From Lineus longissimus (taxonomy: Eukaryota > Nemertea > Pilidiophora > Heteronemertea > Lineidae): DNA of 64,000 nucleotides. Of the stretch, positions 1 through 10,775 are shown one piece after another. How positions within the stretch are numbered: position 1 is the stretch's first letter; the number at the start of each line of letters is the position of its first letter. A program made the translations under genes and the position numbers. The stretch covers positions 14,072,001-14,136,000 of the forward strand of contig NC_088314.1 in assembly GCF_910592395.1 (NCBI RefSeq), given 5' to 3'. The notes under the pieces were generated by a model, which was not told the origin of the DNA, made no database searches, and saw nothing but the letters and a program-made list of their open reading frames with translations.

Positions 1-32
1 CACGGAACTAACGTTTGGGGAACTGACCAGGG
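1..32 (+). pseudogene. Polinton capsid-like ORF, left piece
   Basis: The first 32 bases read as an open frame (HGTNVWGTDQG). The same kind of frame resumes beyond the Harbinger transposon at 4610. In the invertebrate family usually labelled F54H12.2-like, a Gly/Asp-rich stretch lies just before the conserved (D/E)YP.GY motif, which is what the two flanks give. I infer that they are one gene split by the insertion. The piece is too short to stand alone; support comes from its position and frame. The gene continues off the left edge. Confidence 0.5.
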
Positions 33-80
33 AATAGGGTGTTTTCGCAACCTCACGCGAAACGCCTACATGAACGCCTA
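33..80 (+). repeat. Harbinger left terminal inverted repeat
   Basis: It starts AATAGGGTGTTTTCGCA and continues through GCGAAACGCCTAC.TGAACG. It pairs with 4562-4609 with a few mismatches. Subterminal copies of ACGTAGGCGTTCACGTAGG follow at about 90-110 and could be transposase or Myb-protein binding sites (inference). Confidence 0.8.
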
Positions 81-321
81 TGTTCACGCACGTAGGCGTT
101 CACGTAGGTTCTGTTTATTTGTTTTCGCACTAGCGCTCGTGTACGTGTACGTGTACGTTTACGTGAAAGTTGAACGGTATGCTCTTTTGTGGGGAATAGG
201 CATTCATGTTAAACATCTTACGCAATTAAGGCGTGCACTCTTTGATAACGATGTCCGATTCTCGGACCCAAGGAGAAATTGCACATTCATGTATTATACA
301 TGACATACTGGTAGCAAGAAA

Positions 322-1880
322 ATGGCTGTGTATAACATGCCGATAGAAAACGTGCTGCAACTTGCCGTTGTGCTTGAGGACGACGGGCTACTTTTGGCAG
401 CAGCTGAGAACAAGAAGTCGAGATCAACCTACAACTCGGAAACCCTGCTGTTTGACCTGGAAAACCAAACAGACGGAGAAAACAAGGCAATGTTTCGGTT
501 TTCCAAGGAAGAGATCTTTAGACTTGCCGAAGCTCTTAGAGTTCCAGACAAGATAGTACTCCGCAATCGTGGAGTAACGAATGTAAGTCGGTACTTTCAT
601 GCCTATTTTCCGACACTGTTCTTAGCCAAACATACACTCAGTTGGCTGTTAAACATGACACACATTCAGGAATGAGAGCGGCAAAGCCATCAGTGGAGCA
701 ATGCCGTTTTTTGTAGTCTGTTTTCACTTAAAGAGTATCATTACTGAATGACCACTAACAAAGCTATCATAGGGACAGGGACATCGAAAAGGTCGGAATG
801 GCTTCTAACCAATTATTTGCTTTTTTAGGGTGTTGAAGCTACATGTGTTCTTCTGAGGCGGCTGGCTTATCCAAACCGTCTGTGTGACCTGGAGGGGGTG
901 TTCGGAAGGCCTGCAAGTACACTATCGCTGATTTTTACTTACATGGTATGTTTTGATGTTGCAAACTTGTTAGTCTAACAGATGCTTCCTATATACATAA
1001 TATAAGACACCTCGTGGCCGATATAAAAGAGACTGACACGAGAGCACGTACAACACCAGGTCAACCTTTTTCATTCTTAGTGTATGTATTTAGCATGACC
1101 GACGGATTTTACACTGTATGGGCCATACAACCCCAAGCCGCGTTAAAAATATCTAAAACTTGTCCGGTGTTTTATTTTCAGGTTGACCACTTGTGCACAA
1201 CATTCGGTCATCTCCTGTCGAACCTCAACCAGCCTTGGCTTGATGCACAGCACATCCAGACATATGCGGAGGCGGTGGAGGCGAAGGGTGCTCCACTTAA
1301 TCATTGCTGGGGATTCCTGGATGGAACCGTCCGTCCCATCTGTCGGCCGGTACAGTTTCAGAGAGTGTGCTACAACGGCCATAAGAGAGTTCATGCACTC
1401 AAATTTCAATCGATCATGCTGCCCAATGGACTGATTGGCAATTTGTTTGGGCCAGTTGAAGGAAGAAGACATGATTGTGCCTTGCTCCGAATGAGCGGGC
1501 TTTTGCCGCAGTTGCAGGCCTTGGATTTTACCGATCAGGACGGAAATCCATACTACTTGTATGGCGACACTGCCTACCCTATTCGGCACTGCCTGATAAA
1601 GCCGTTCAAGGGAGCGAATTTGACGGAGGAACAAGTTGAATTCAACAGAGGCATGTCGAGCGTTAGGGAATGTGTAGAGTGGGGGTTCGGGAACATAGTG
1701 CAAGAATTTGCTTTTTTAGATTTTAAAAAAAACCTAAAGGTCTTTTTGCAGCCGGTCGCAAACATGTATTTGGTTGGAGCGCTCCTGACAAACTGCCACA
1801 CCTGTATTTATGGCAACACCACATCCATGTTCTTCCAGTGTAATCCACCGTCACTCGAGGAGTATTTGCGACCGGTGTGA
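322..1880 (+). CDS. PIF/Harbinger (HARBI1-like) transposase, three exons
   Basis: DDE_Tnp_4-type transposase that cuts and pastes the element in the nucleus, in this family with help from the Myb-like partner. I read exons 322-582, 829-945 and 1182-1880. Introns are GTAAGT...TTTTTTAG and GTATGT...TTTTCAG, all phase 0, giving about 358 residues, normal for the family. Exon 3 carries the catalytic signatures: GFLDGT (first Asp, about residue 173), YGDTAYP (second Asp), and VRECVEWGFG (Glu 36-37 residues later). EGRRHDCALL lies between the first two. No stop or frameshift is seen. The start ATG at 322 gives the longest N-terminus; ATG at 337 is an alternative. The unspliced frame from 1014 is partly intron. 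Confidence 0.85.
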
Positions 1881-2241
1881 TAGAATCAAATGCCCTCCCT
1901 TTCCTGATGCCCGCCTGTATTGTTCGTCTTCGGATTAAGGGTCTTGGCCTCTCTGGAGGCCTATTGAGTGGTGCCGTGTTCTATTGTTGAGGGCATTTAA
2001 TATCAGGGGGCATCTGATTCTATTACACCGGCTCCACTTCTACATGTACATTGTAATGTGAATTGTCAAGAATACTTTAACACCAGAATGCTGCTGGAAG
2101 CCATTGGATTTGTAAATATATATTATATGTAAAATACATGTAAGCCCTTAAAAAGAATAAAAAATCAATGAACGTTGTTAGTTGCAAGCATGTAATTTCA
2201 TTTCATTCTACATGTACATGAAATCGTATAGATCTCTTGAG

Positions 2242-3975
2242 TCACTTTTTCGCCAGGCAGTCACGCATCATCTGCATATATACTTGTTTTTCTTCTTTCT
2301 CCATTTCCAATCTTTGCTCCCGTTCCTTTCGTTCCATTTCGAACTTGGCTCCCTGCAATTTCAGCTCCTCCTTCTTTAGTTCCAATTCCTCCTTCTTTAA
2401 CTTAGTTTCCTCATTTTTAATCTCTGCATCCTGGCCTAGTTTTTCGGCGAGGTAGTCTGTCAAAGACGTTGTTGATCTCCTTTTCGCACCTGAAATAAGG
2501 ATTAAACCTGATAAGGATTAAACCTGGTATTTATAACTAATATTTGGCCAGTTATTTGAGGGGTAGGACATCCGTATTTGAGGTGAGACCAAAAGTTGGG
2601 TAAACGTTTTGGAAGTCTGCTATTACCCCCGTTCAACATTCAGTTTTCTTACACTGACAAGATCGTGAAGGCTCGCCACCTCGTCCCCTGGGCTTAAGGG
2701 GCGAGATGGGCAGGTAGTTCGCCATATTGTAAACGACCATCAACCCCGTCGAGCGGGAAATACCCTTGGAACGAGGTTGGAAGATTCGCTCTGCTAAAAC
2801 ATGACTAACATCGTCCACGGCAGTACTTAGGGTTCACTAACTTCTTGACACCACAAGATTTGTGGAACTGTTTTGGGGCCTTGTTTTGTATTCTGCTTTC
2901 TCTCAATACATACATAAAATACAAGCGTAGACATACCTTTGGTTTTGCCCTCTGTTGCAGCTTGCCGAATCGCTTTTCCGGCTTCCTCCAACTGTTTTTC
3001 TTTTTCATCCTTTGATGGCGCATCCGTTACGGCTTGTAACGCTTTAGCCGCTTCCCGCTCATCAGCCATGGTTACCATTTCACCCAGGAGTTGTTTTCTT
3101 TCATCGTACTCTTCAGCTGTACCAGAGCTAAAAGGCGAATGAAGCTTGAACATATCAATAAAGTCGACCCGATTGGTCAGGAGCCTCCGCTTATTGGGAC
3201 TAATGACTTGGCCCAACAAAACACTTCCATGCGCATAGAATATTGACAGAAATCAGAAACTTGTTTTAGTTTGAAGTTGGCGAGTACTTCAAATTGACAG
3301 TTTTTTGGTTAGGAGATAATTTACAATGGATGTTGGCCCAAAATACCATGGACATCATACTGTAGGAGAGAATAGCATGCGCGGACATATTTTGGGACAC
3401 GCCATAATTTGTAGGCCTAACCATAAAGTCATCGCATTATGCGGAGAATGTGAAATGTGATCTGGTTTTGTAATACCGCAGGCAAGTAACCTCCTCTCGA
3501 TAGGCCCGAAGTTTAGACCATCCGTTATGAATGATGACCACTGTGAATACTGATTATCTTTCCTCAACGCAATTGGTTAGAAGTTCCATTGGGGCGGAAA
3601 CTGATCTTAGAAGGTTGGGCTATGGCAACGTAAACTCCAAGTCTAATCTTTAAGTTAATTTTTGGACAAGGCATGGACAGAAAAATAACCTTGCGTTCAA
3701 ACATTTTAAAAAAGTGGAAATACTTACGATTTTATGGAGTCTAGCTCCTCTTTTTTAAACATCTTTACCAGGCGCTCACATCGCTCTTTTACACATCTTG
3801 CTGTGAGCATACCGAAATGGTCCACCACTTCTTTGGTCTTCTTTTTCTCTTTCACCCAAGTGTTAAGAGCTGCTGCTATTGTTTCCCATCTATTTGCATC
3901 ACCATCTACCGCCACAGCTTCCCGCAACATTGCGATATCCAGCGCAGGAAAAAAACGGACGAATTTTTTACTCAT
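2242..3975 (-). CDS. Harbinger Myb/SANT-like accessory protein, three exons
   Basis: In this superfamily the second gene encodes a Myb-like DNA-binding protein that brings the transposase to the nucleus and the element ends. I read minus-strand exons 3728-3975, 2937-3223 and 2242-2489. Donors are GTAAGT and GTATGT; the last acceptor is TTATTTCAG. Together they give about 260 residues with consistent phase (783 nt). Exon 1 starts MSKKFVRFFPALDIAMLREA and has the helical Trp-containing pattern (NRWETIAAALN...TARCVKERCERLVKMFKKEE) of the SANT-like domain. Exon 3 is a charged coiled coil (KLKKEELELKKEELKL). The acceptor of exon 2 is the least certain boundary. Confidence 0.75.
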
Positions 3976-4561
3976 AATTGCTCCTGAAATGAAAACAAAG
4001 CAAAATAAAGGTTGCAGGCATCTCATGTGTGGATGAAGTATCTAAACTAATAGCATGTAGTCTGTCTACCTAATATCCAGATTGATTGAGTCGCGGTGCA
4101 AATAAATCAGGGCACCCATACACCCCTGTTAGGTTGAAGAGCTTGAAATATAAACACCGAAAGGATAGGCAAGAAACGAAGATTTTCCCGGGGCCACCAC
4201 GGTGCCGGTGTACACGAAAGAAAGGGGGGAAAGTCGGACAACACAGAGACAACGTGGCAGACACATCTTTGAAATACCCATGGGCCATAGGCCATGGGCG
4301 TACAAGTGCAGAACTCACCTCTATCCAGCGAAATGGACGGTCGAATAGGACGCGCATCCTTTATAGGCCTGTGGTTTACGTCATACAGTGCGCATAAACT
4401 ACTGACGTAACAGTTTCGGGATTCGATTCACGATGAAAGGCCATTTATAAGCAAAAACGCGCGTCTGAATAATAGAGCTTTAACGAAGGCCCGCACGTTA
4501 TCCGTGAAATGACTTTCACTCGCGTATGTGTATACGTCACAGTACACAATTTTCAGTGAGT

Positions 4562-4609
4562 AGACGTTCACGTAGGCGTTTCGCGTATCGGTGCGAAAAC
4601 ACCCTATTA
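4562..4609 (-). repeat. Harbinger right terminal inverted repeat
   Basis: This is the complement of the left end, finishing TGCGAAAACACCCTATT. About 430 bp of noncoding sequence (4030-4560) separate it from the Myb-like start and presumably hold that gene's promoter. Nothing else is recognised there. Confidence 0.8.
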
Positions 4610-4837
4610 GCTATAAACGCGAACGAGGATTATCCGAAAGGATACGCTCTAAACGTCTTCAACCTGTTAGCAGATGATTCAAACGGTTCCAATTTCAACT
4701 TGGTACGTGAAGGAAACATAAGTCTTGACATTCGTTTGAAAGAACCAGCCGATAAAAGTATAACTATTGTAGTTTATATGGAATTCGACGCAAATGTGGA
4801 AATTGACAACAGTCGCACAGTCACCTGCAATGAATAA
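4610..4837 (+). pseudogene. Polinton capsid-like (F54H12.2-like) ORF, C-terminal piece
   Basis: The frame directly after the transposon reads INANEDYPKGYALNVFNLLAD and on through NFNLVREGNISLDIRL and VVYMEFDANVEID, ending at the stop at 4835. The motifs (YP.GY, FNL, GN+.L.+.F, VYAEFD..IEID) match the C-terminus of the widespread invertebrate F54H12.2-like proteins. I associate these with the Polinton/adintovirus-type major capsid protein (family knowledge, not checked here). The stop overlaps the next gene's ATG (4830), the tight packing typical of Polintons. The N-terminal part is cut off by the Harbinger insertion. No further damage is seen in this piece. Confidence 0.6.
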
Positions 4838-5052
4838 TAAGGAAATCGATCGTCTTCTCAAACGACATTTGGAAACACGAACAACCTTAGTTGAAGTTTG
4901 CGCGGCTGATACACTGCCGTTAGAGCCAAGAGACAGAAAACCATGTGCATACGTTGTGAATACGGACATCGCTTCCGGTCCACGCAAACATTGGATTGGC
5001 TTTTACTTTTCTCCAAATCAAATACCCGAATATTATGATCCGTACGGCTTTT
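4830..5052 (+). pseudogene. Polinton adenain-like cysteine protease, 3'-truncated
   Basis: The ATG at 4830 overlaps the previous stop. The product starts MNNKEIDRLLKRHL and includes the adenovirus-protease pattern of an aromatic-rich catalytic His region (KHWIGFYFS) followed by an acidic Tyr-Asp segment (PEYYDPYG). In the family these contribute the His and Asp/Glu of a His-Asp-Cys triad; the protease matures capsid proteins in the virion. The frame is homologous only up to about 5052. There it runs into the duplicated GPCR segment, so the C-terminal half with the expected catalytic Cys is missing. The break coincides with the inverted-duplication edge. Confidence 0.65.
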
Positions 5053-6860
5053 TGCATACGAGATATTTTTACTGCTCACCCTAAATCTTGTCGTTACCAT
5101 CCCAGGCGTTATCAGTAACGCGCTTTGTTTAGTTGTATTCAGGCGCCAAAAGAGGTCGTCGTCGTCGGCGTATTTCCTCCTCCAAGCCTTGGCTGTCTGT
5201 GATATCTTGTACATCTCCTTCTCATTTGTACTGGATGTGCCGCATCGGGTGATGGCTCAAGTGAAGGGAAGTCATACCTATGGTGTGTATAAATCCATCG
5301 AGAGATATGGCATTCTCATGTTTCCAATCGTCAATGTGATGGGAGTGTGGGATGTTTACGTCGTTGTCATAGTATCCATAGACAGGTAAGGACAAATATC
5401 ATGAGCACTTATCTCAACGTGGTTTACCCGCCGGCCGAATGATATGCTATGTTGTCCCTAATTGCCCATTCTCCTAGAATCATTATTAGCGAAATGAATG
5501 CCGATAATGATGGTAACTTTACCTCATTCCAGTCCTCGCGATTGGCCGACCAATTGAAGGATGGGAAGTCTAGATCCCTTAGAGGGGTACGCCGTTCGTA
5601 ATTACTTGTGTTCCAGGAAAATAGAAATGAAATAATATACAATGCCGCAGTGCAGTTATTATGCATAAAGATTTGCTGAAATTTGGTGTTTATAGTATTT
5701 GTATGTCTGTCTACACAACGGCACTTTGAAATTTATATTCAGTACGTATTCACACGACTTGAAATTTCAAATTCAATTAGAACATTCAAATTTAACGAAC
5801 GGCGTAGTAGGCCTTTAAATAAATTACCTGTTGTTCACTTTTCTGCGGGCATCAAGTCCCCACATTTTTCCCTCTCTAAATTTCACTTTTTCACTTTTGA
5901 CCAAAAACCAGCTTAACCAGCTTAACCAGTTAGCTCCTGAGGTATCCGCAAACCCAGCATGAATATGGCAAACACATTTAAAAATGAGCCGGGGGTTTTG
6001 GTTAGGCTTTGGACTGAGGGTAATTTTACTGTATGTATATTGTCTCGGGCGTTTCAGGAGCTACTGGGTTAATATTCCAAGCGCTCCTATCTATAGGACA
6101 TAGTCATTATTTGATCCCTAACGAAATTACCCTTCAATATGCCTAAAAGATTAGAAAATAAGCATTTGTTTCATCTATGTTAACGCTAGACATGACCGTT
6201 GGTCTGGTTTGCCATTCGATTACTTTATTTAAGGTACATCCATATATGTATGCCACTGAAAGCAAAGTCGATGGACACGAAAGATGGCCGTTATTGGGAC
6301 ATTCTTCTTCTCTTTAATTTCTGTAATGCCGAAAATGTGCAGTAGAGACACTGAATGGGTATGGAATGAGAAAGAAGAAGTATACGAAGCTTGGCTCATG
6401 ACCCGACAATTTGGAAAAACAAGCACATATTTTGTATGGTATCATGTCTACGTTGTGCTCGTGATACACTTGATACCACTGTTCGGCATTTTGATACCTG
6501 TCAACGTGGCTGTTCTACGTGGGTGGAAAAGATTGCGACAGGAACAAGTTACAATAAAAACAACAAAGGATAAGGAAGCTGGGAAGGACGGTACCACACT
6601 AACTATTGCCATGCTGAACATTTTCATCCTGCTTCGACTCCCAGCAAGCAATACCATGTTGCTCACTCAGCTAGAAGGCATAGGATTCATAACAACTTAT
6701 GATCGAAATTGATGACTTTGTTCGCTGGGCCAATTTCGTGAGTAAATTAAATTCAACTGTAAATTTTTTCATCTATGTTTCGGTGGGTAAATCGTTCAGA
6801 AACACGTTTATGGACATGTGTCGCAACTGCTTCGGCGGCGCCCCCTTGCGTCACAAATAA
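5053..6860 (+). pseudogene. FMRFamide-receptor-like class A GPCR, decayed copy
   Basis: Two exons: 5053-5386 and 6236-6860, with donor AG|GTAAGG, acceptor TTTATTTAAG|G, and an 849-bp intron. Exon 1 holds TM1 (VVTIPGVISNALCLVVF), TM2 and TM3, ending SIDR. Exon 2 opens with the Tyr that completes the DRY motif, then TM4-TM6. The start and N-terminus are missing because the copy begins inside the gene at the duplication edge. A 4-nt insertion near 6697 shifts the frame after GFITTY and stops it, removing TM7. Downstream of that, the sequence still encodes an intact-looking C-terminal tail (to TAA at 6860) that copy 2 has lost to a stop. Compare 55966-57813. Confidence 0.8.
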
Positions 6861-7187
6861 GACGTCAACTCGACACCCTAAAGGAACATTGGCATTATTA
6901 AGGGCAATATTACCCAGCTATCGGCTGCCCAGTCACCTCCTATTCTACATAAGTAGTTCCCAACAACAAAATGCACAAAAAAAGGACAAATTAAAAATAT
7001 GACTGAATTATCGCGGTTTTCCGACGTTGACTCCGATTTGACCCGATTTAGCACAGCTCTCCACCGATCGAATCTTTCCCCGTGGAACGATACACTAGTA
7101 ATGAGTTTCCTGGAGCTAGGAAATACCCCTTGGTGCTCATGGTGCTGGTATCGATTTTTCCGACGTCATGCTGATGGCGCTTGATGA

Positions 7188-7207
7188 CCCCCCCCCCCCC
7201 CCCCCCC
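7188..7207. repeat. Poly-C tract of 20
   Basis: A 20-base C run sits where copy 2 of the duplication has only five. It lies next to the sequence GTCATCAAG (on the complement) that served as the target of the 54766-55608 MITE in the other copy. Confidence 0.9.
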
Positions 7208-7495
7208 AACTGCGACGATAATTGGAAATGATGTTGAGTCTTAATAGTAGGGTGACCTTAACTCAGATCTCGGCGTGCACTCACGTGGCGGGAAAGGTCT
7301 TTCGCGCCAGGGCTTGCGAGTACTGAAAATAACGAGTAACGCTTTTTTCCACTATCTAATAAGAGCTGAAACAAAATTGTAAAAGCAGCAAAACACGTTC
7401 AGAAAAAATAGTTAACTAGTCGATCAAGTAGATTAATTAATCAATTAATGAATAAGTCCATTTACACATTTCACCGATTTAATTTCATGGACACT

Positions 7496-8075
7496 CTAAT
7501 CAATCTCGTATTTACTGCTCTCAAGAAGACAAAGTTGAGAAACAGGATGAGTTAGAACGCTGGACTTACTTCGAACCTTGACCACCCGAACCCATCCGTC
7601 GCCACCAGGCACATCCTTGATGACTCGGGCAAGAGCCCAGTGACCGCGTGGAGCGTTGTTGTCGATCACAAGACAAATGTTATCAACTTTTAAGTTAGGC
7701 ATTTCGCCTTTCCACTTTGCTCTTGGAGTCAGTGTGGAGATATTTTCTCTCCGCCATCTACGCCAAAAATGGTCTGTAATCACCTGGGACTGACGCCAAT
7801 GTTTACGGCTAGTCGGATCACAATCATCAGTTTCCACCGGGACCAAGATAGATTGTGATGAGTGAAGTAGAACGTGGTTTGGAGTTAGCGGTTCTGATGA
7901 CTCGTTTGAAACGGAAGCTTTGCATTTTCGAGATGGCACCCAAACCTGAGAATTTCATCATCTAGAATTGGTCGCAAACCAGTGACAGAGCTTCCTGACG
8001 TCAGGTCTTTGCCGTCTTTTAGCCAATGAATTTCTTTGGCAAACGACTCACGTTGTGCCACGTTTACCCAATACA
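7496..8075 (-). pseudogene. BEL/Pao pol C-terminal fragment (copy 1), internally deleted
   Basis: Minus-strand frames read KDLTSGSSVTGLRPILDDEIL (pre-integrase region) and then, after a deletion, EPLTPNHVLLHSSQ...RKHWRQSQVITDHFWRRWRRE and WVRVVKVRSK, ending at the stop at 7498. The last part is the post-integrase domain (RRWR.EYL, W..G.V) of BEL/Pao LTR retrotransposons. Compared with 53198-54463, the zinc-binding N-terminus and the catalytic core of the integrase are missing, with a frame change at the join. No LTR is recognised. It is inactive. Confidence 0.75.
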
Positions 8076-8210
8076 CAGAGCATGCTCCGCACAAAACAGT
8101 GAACTCTTCACTGTCTCCATTTTCCACTTACACAGTAGACAGTTCACAGTTGGCCAGATGCTTTCGCCGTCTATTATCCGCTTCTTGAATTAACAATGAG
8201 TGGGCCCATA

Positions 8211-9265
8211 CGTGAGACAAAAACTTACCAGATTGTGACTCGTGGCTGTGAATGATAGGACCCCGACCCGTGATCACTGCCAAACTTTATATGTGAGACA
8301 AAAAAATTCCTGATTGTGACTTTCGGCTTGGAATGATAGGACCCCTACCCATGACCACTGCCAAACTTTATATGTGAGACAAAAAGTTACCAGATTGTGA
8401 CTCGTGGCTGTGAATGATAGGACCCCGACCCATGATCACTGCCAAACTTAATACGTGAGACAAAAAGTTACCAGATTGTGACTCGTGGCTGGGAATGATA
8501 GGACCCCGACCCCTGATCACTGCCAAACTTTATATGTGAGACAAAAAGTTACCTGATTGTGACTTACGGCTGGGAATGATGGGACCCCGACCCATGATCA
8601 CTGCCAAACTTCATACGTGAGACAAAAAGTTACCAGATTGTGACTCGTGGCTGGAAATGATAGGACCCCGACCCCTGATCACTGCCAAACTTTATATGTG
8701 AGACAAAAAGTTACCTGATGGTGACTTACGGCTGGGAATGATGGGACCCCGACCCATGACCACTGCCAAACTTCATACGTGAGACAAAAAGTTACCAGAT
8801 TGTGACTCGCGGCTGGGAATGATAGGACCCCGACCCATGATCACTGCCAAACTTAATACGTGAGACAAAAAGTTACCAGATTGTGACTCGTGGCTGGGAA
8901 TGATAGGAGCCGGACCCCTGATCACTGCCAAACTTCATACGTGAGACAAAAAGTTACCAGATTGTGACTCGCGGCTGTGAATGATAGGACCCCGACCCAT
9001 GATCACTGGCAAACTTTATATGTGAGACAAAAAGTTCCCAGATTGTGTCTCGTGGCTGTGAATGATAGGACCCCGACCCATGATCACTGCCAAACTTCAT
9101 ACGTGAGACAAAAAGTTACCAGATTGTGACTCGTGGCTGGGAATGATAGGACCCCGACCCATGATCATTGCCAAAATTCATACTTGAGACAAAAATTTAC
9201 CAGACTGTGACTGGCAGCTGGGAATGAGAGGACCTAACCACCCCAATCCCTCTTACTCCTGGCAC
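8211..9265. repeat. 81-bp tandem satellite, about 13 units
   Basis: The phrase TGAGACAAAAAGTTACCAGA recurs every 81 bp from 8213 to about 9186 (12 exact steps). Each unit also contains GTGACTCGTGGCTG, GAATGATAGGACCCCGACCC and CACTGCCAAACTT. Units are 85-95% alike by eye, with variants that alternate (TATATG versus ATACG before TGAGAC), hinting at higher-order blocks. Stops occur in the frames I checked, so it is not a protein repeat. A degenerate unit follows up to about 9345. Confidence 0.95.
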
Positions 9266-10206
9266 ATAGGGGAAAAAGGTCTCTTATTGTGACATGTTGT
9301 TGGAAATGATACCACCTGTAGCCGCCCATCCTCACTGCTAAAATGAAATAAAAGAGTCAAAATTTCAAATTCAAATTGATTTATTGATTTATCATCTATT
9401 CGGCTACAGTCAAAAACTATATATATAGTACAAATTAAAAACACGTGGTCATTCAACAATATTCCAGATTATCATACCTCATTAGTATGTGAGCCAATCA
9501 CGTCGCGTCATTCACGACCACGTGCCATGCGATAATTTTGACTATTCCACGGCATTATTCCACGGCTGACGTCATCGATGACGCGATATTGCAAATGGCG
9601 GCCATTAAGATTTCGACGAAATCGGCGATAAAAAACAGCATATTTACGGCGTTTTAAGCCAGGAAGTTGCACAGTGATACTGTCAGGGTCTTGAATTACA
9701 CCCACAAAGTAGGTAGGTTGCATTGGGTGGGACTGTTACATCCACGAACAGAAAGTACAAGGCATTCAAGTTGGGCCTGGACTCGCTTCAAACAAACATC
9801 GTCTGCTAATGTAAACACACACTGTCTACAGTACATAATGTACACGTCTTGGCTCCATACATGATTTGCGTATCCGCCGATTAAAAATCACTTTGACAGT
9901 GGTTTGTGTCGCTGTGCAAAACCTGCTGGGCAGATTTCTTCAAGGTTTGGTTTAAAGCCTCGTGAAATAAATTTTGACCTGACAAACAATTTTGACTATT
10001 CTATTGCTTGACATGCAATATTTATATAATATTCAATGGTATTCTTCGTTGCGCAGAGAATGTGCGCAAAAGCAAACACACAGCAGAATGTTCACTGTTT
10101 AATGCGATATCGACAACAGTGAAATGCTCTACTGTGGTATAGTAGAGAGTACGTTGCAATTGGATGGTAGTTTTGACTAAATGGAATAACAGGTGCATCA
10201 CTATAC
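9266..10206. other. Mostly unassigned; possible LINE tail
   Basis: After the decayed satellite, 9350-9375 reads TTTCAAATTCAAATTGATTT. On the minus strand this resembles the AAATTCAAATTC tail of the LINE end at 62413-62447, so a short minus-strand LINE 3' end may lie at about 9350-9460. A 71-codon minus frame at 9508-9723 has no recognisable motif. Nothing else is seen. Confidence 0.3.
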
Positions 10207-10331
10207 CTTAACCATTCTAGAGTCACTGTTAATCCCTCTGAACTAGCGCTTAAGTTCCAAGTGGCGTTTTGCACACATAGTCCGTTTGTTCGTAATAATA
10301 TTTCTAAGTCCGCAGGGAGTAGAACAGCCAT
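10207..10331 (-). CDS. Possible first coding exon, unknown protein
   Basis: A minus-strand ATG at 10331 opens MAVLLPADLEILLRTNG...ATWNLSASSEGLTVTLEWL, followed by a plausible donor (AG|GTATAG). The amphipathic Leu-rich start and the ordered WNLS...SEGLTVTLEW strand pattern look like a real N-terminal exon, possibly of a mobile-element ORF. I do not recognise the family and no downstream exon is found on the minus strand. Low confidence. Confidence 0.25.
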
Positions 10332-10775
10332 TCTTGTTTTGTGAGGTTCCTTCCACGATGACGATGATGTTTCAGATACCCGGGTTCTCCACCATGTTGT
10401 AGTTTACTAGCTACGTATTTTCCGAGGATCTTGCTCCCATCCAGCAGTCGATAGAAGGCTGCCGGAGAGCACGTCTGTAGAAGGAACTGCAGGTTTCTCT
10501 AGGATTGTGAATCCGACAAAACAAGAAAATCACTATTTGTACTTTACTTAAAAACGTAATTCTTGGGCTTCCAAAATATATAACTAAGGGTTGTATAGAC
10601 GAGATAGACGATAGATGATAAACGAGAAACGAGAACGGCAGCGTTTCCTGTACAGGTGTTGTCGTACGGACAGCTATTCCAGAACTCCCCCGAAGGCCAC
10701 GTATGGACCCAAAATATTTTCTAATCGCATAGCAACAGTCCACGTCAGCAGGTCAGCTGGTCAAAAACTTATATA

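Larger units (their letters stand above)
33..4609. mobile_element. PIF/Harbinger DNA transposon, apparently complete
   Basis: The ends are inverted repeats of about 47 bp: AATAGGGTGTTTTCGCA at 33 and its complement ending at 4609, followed on both sides by GCGAAACGCCTAC. Inside are the two genes expected of an autonomous Harbinger: a DDE transposase (plus strand, 322-1880) and a Myb/SANT-like protein (minus strand, 2242-3975). They are arranged tail to tail with 361 bp between stops. Both can be read without stops once introns are removed. A clear 3-bp target duplication is not visible. The element lies inside a Polinton capsid-like frame, so it arrived after that element. Confidence 0.85.
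5053..8075. repeat. Inverted segmental duplication, copy 1
   Basis: This stretch matches the complement of 53198-57757 over its whole length: GPCR exon 1, intron, exon 2, 3' flank and part of a BEL/Pao pol. Edges are seen where similarity stops abruptly, at GCATACGAGATA (5053) against 57757 and at GTATTGGGTAAA (about 8075) against 53198. Copy 1 lacks a MITE present in copy 2 and about 0.6 kb of the BEL integrase. The copies differ by scattered substitutions and small indels, so the duplication is not recent. Confidence 0.85.

Noticed and set aside
1014-1181. N-terminal 56 codons of the long 1014-1880 frame
   Set aside because: They are intron: a TTTTCAG acceptor at 1181 and the fit of exon 829-945 to the transposase show that coding enters at 1182.
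8211-9265. CRISPR-like array
   Set aside because: The whole 81-bp unit is repeated, with no variable spacers, and the genome is eukaryotic.
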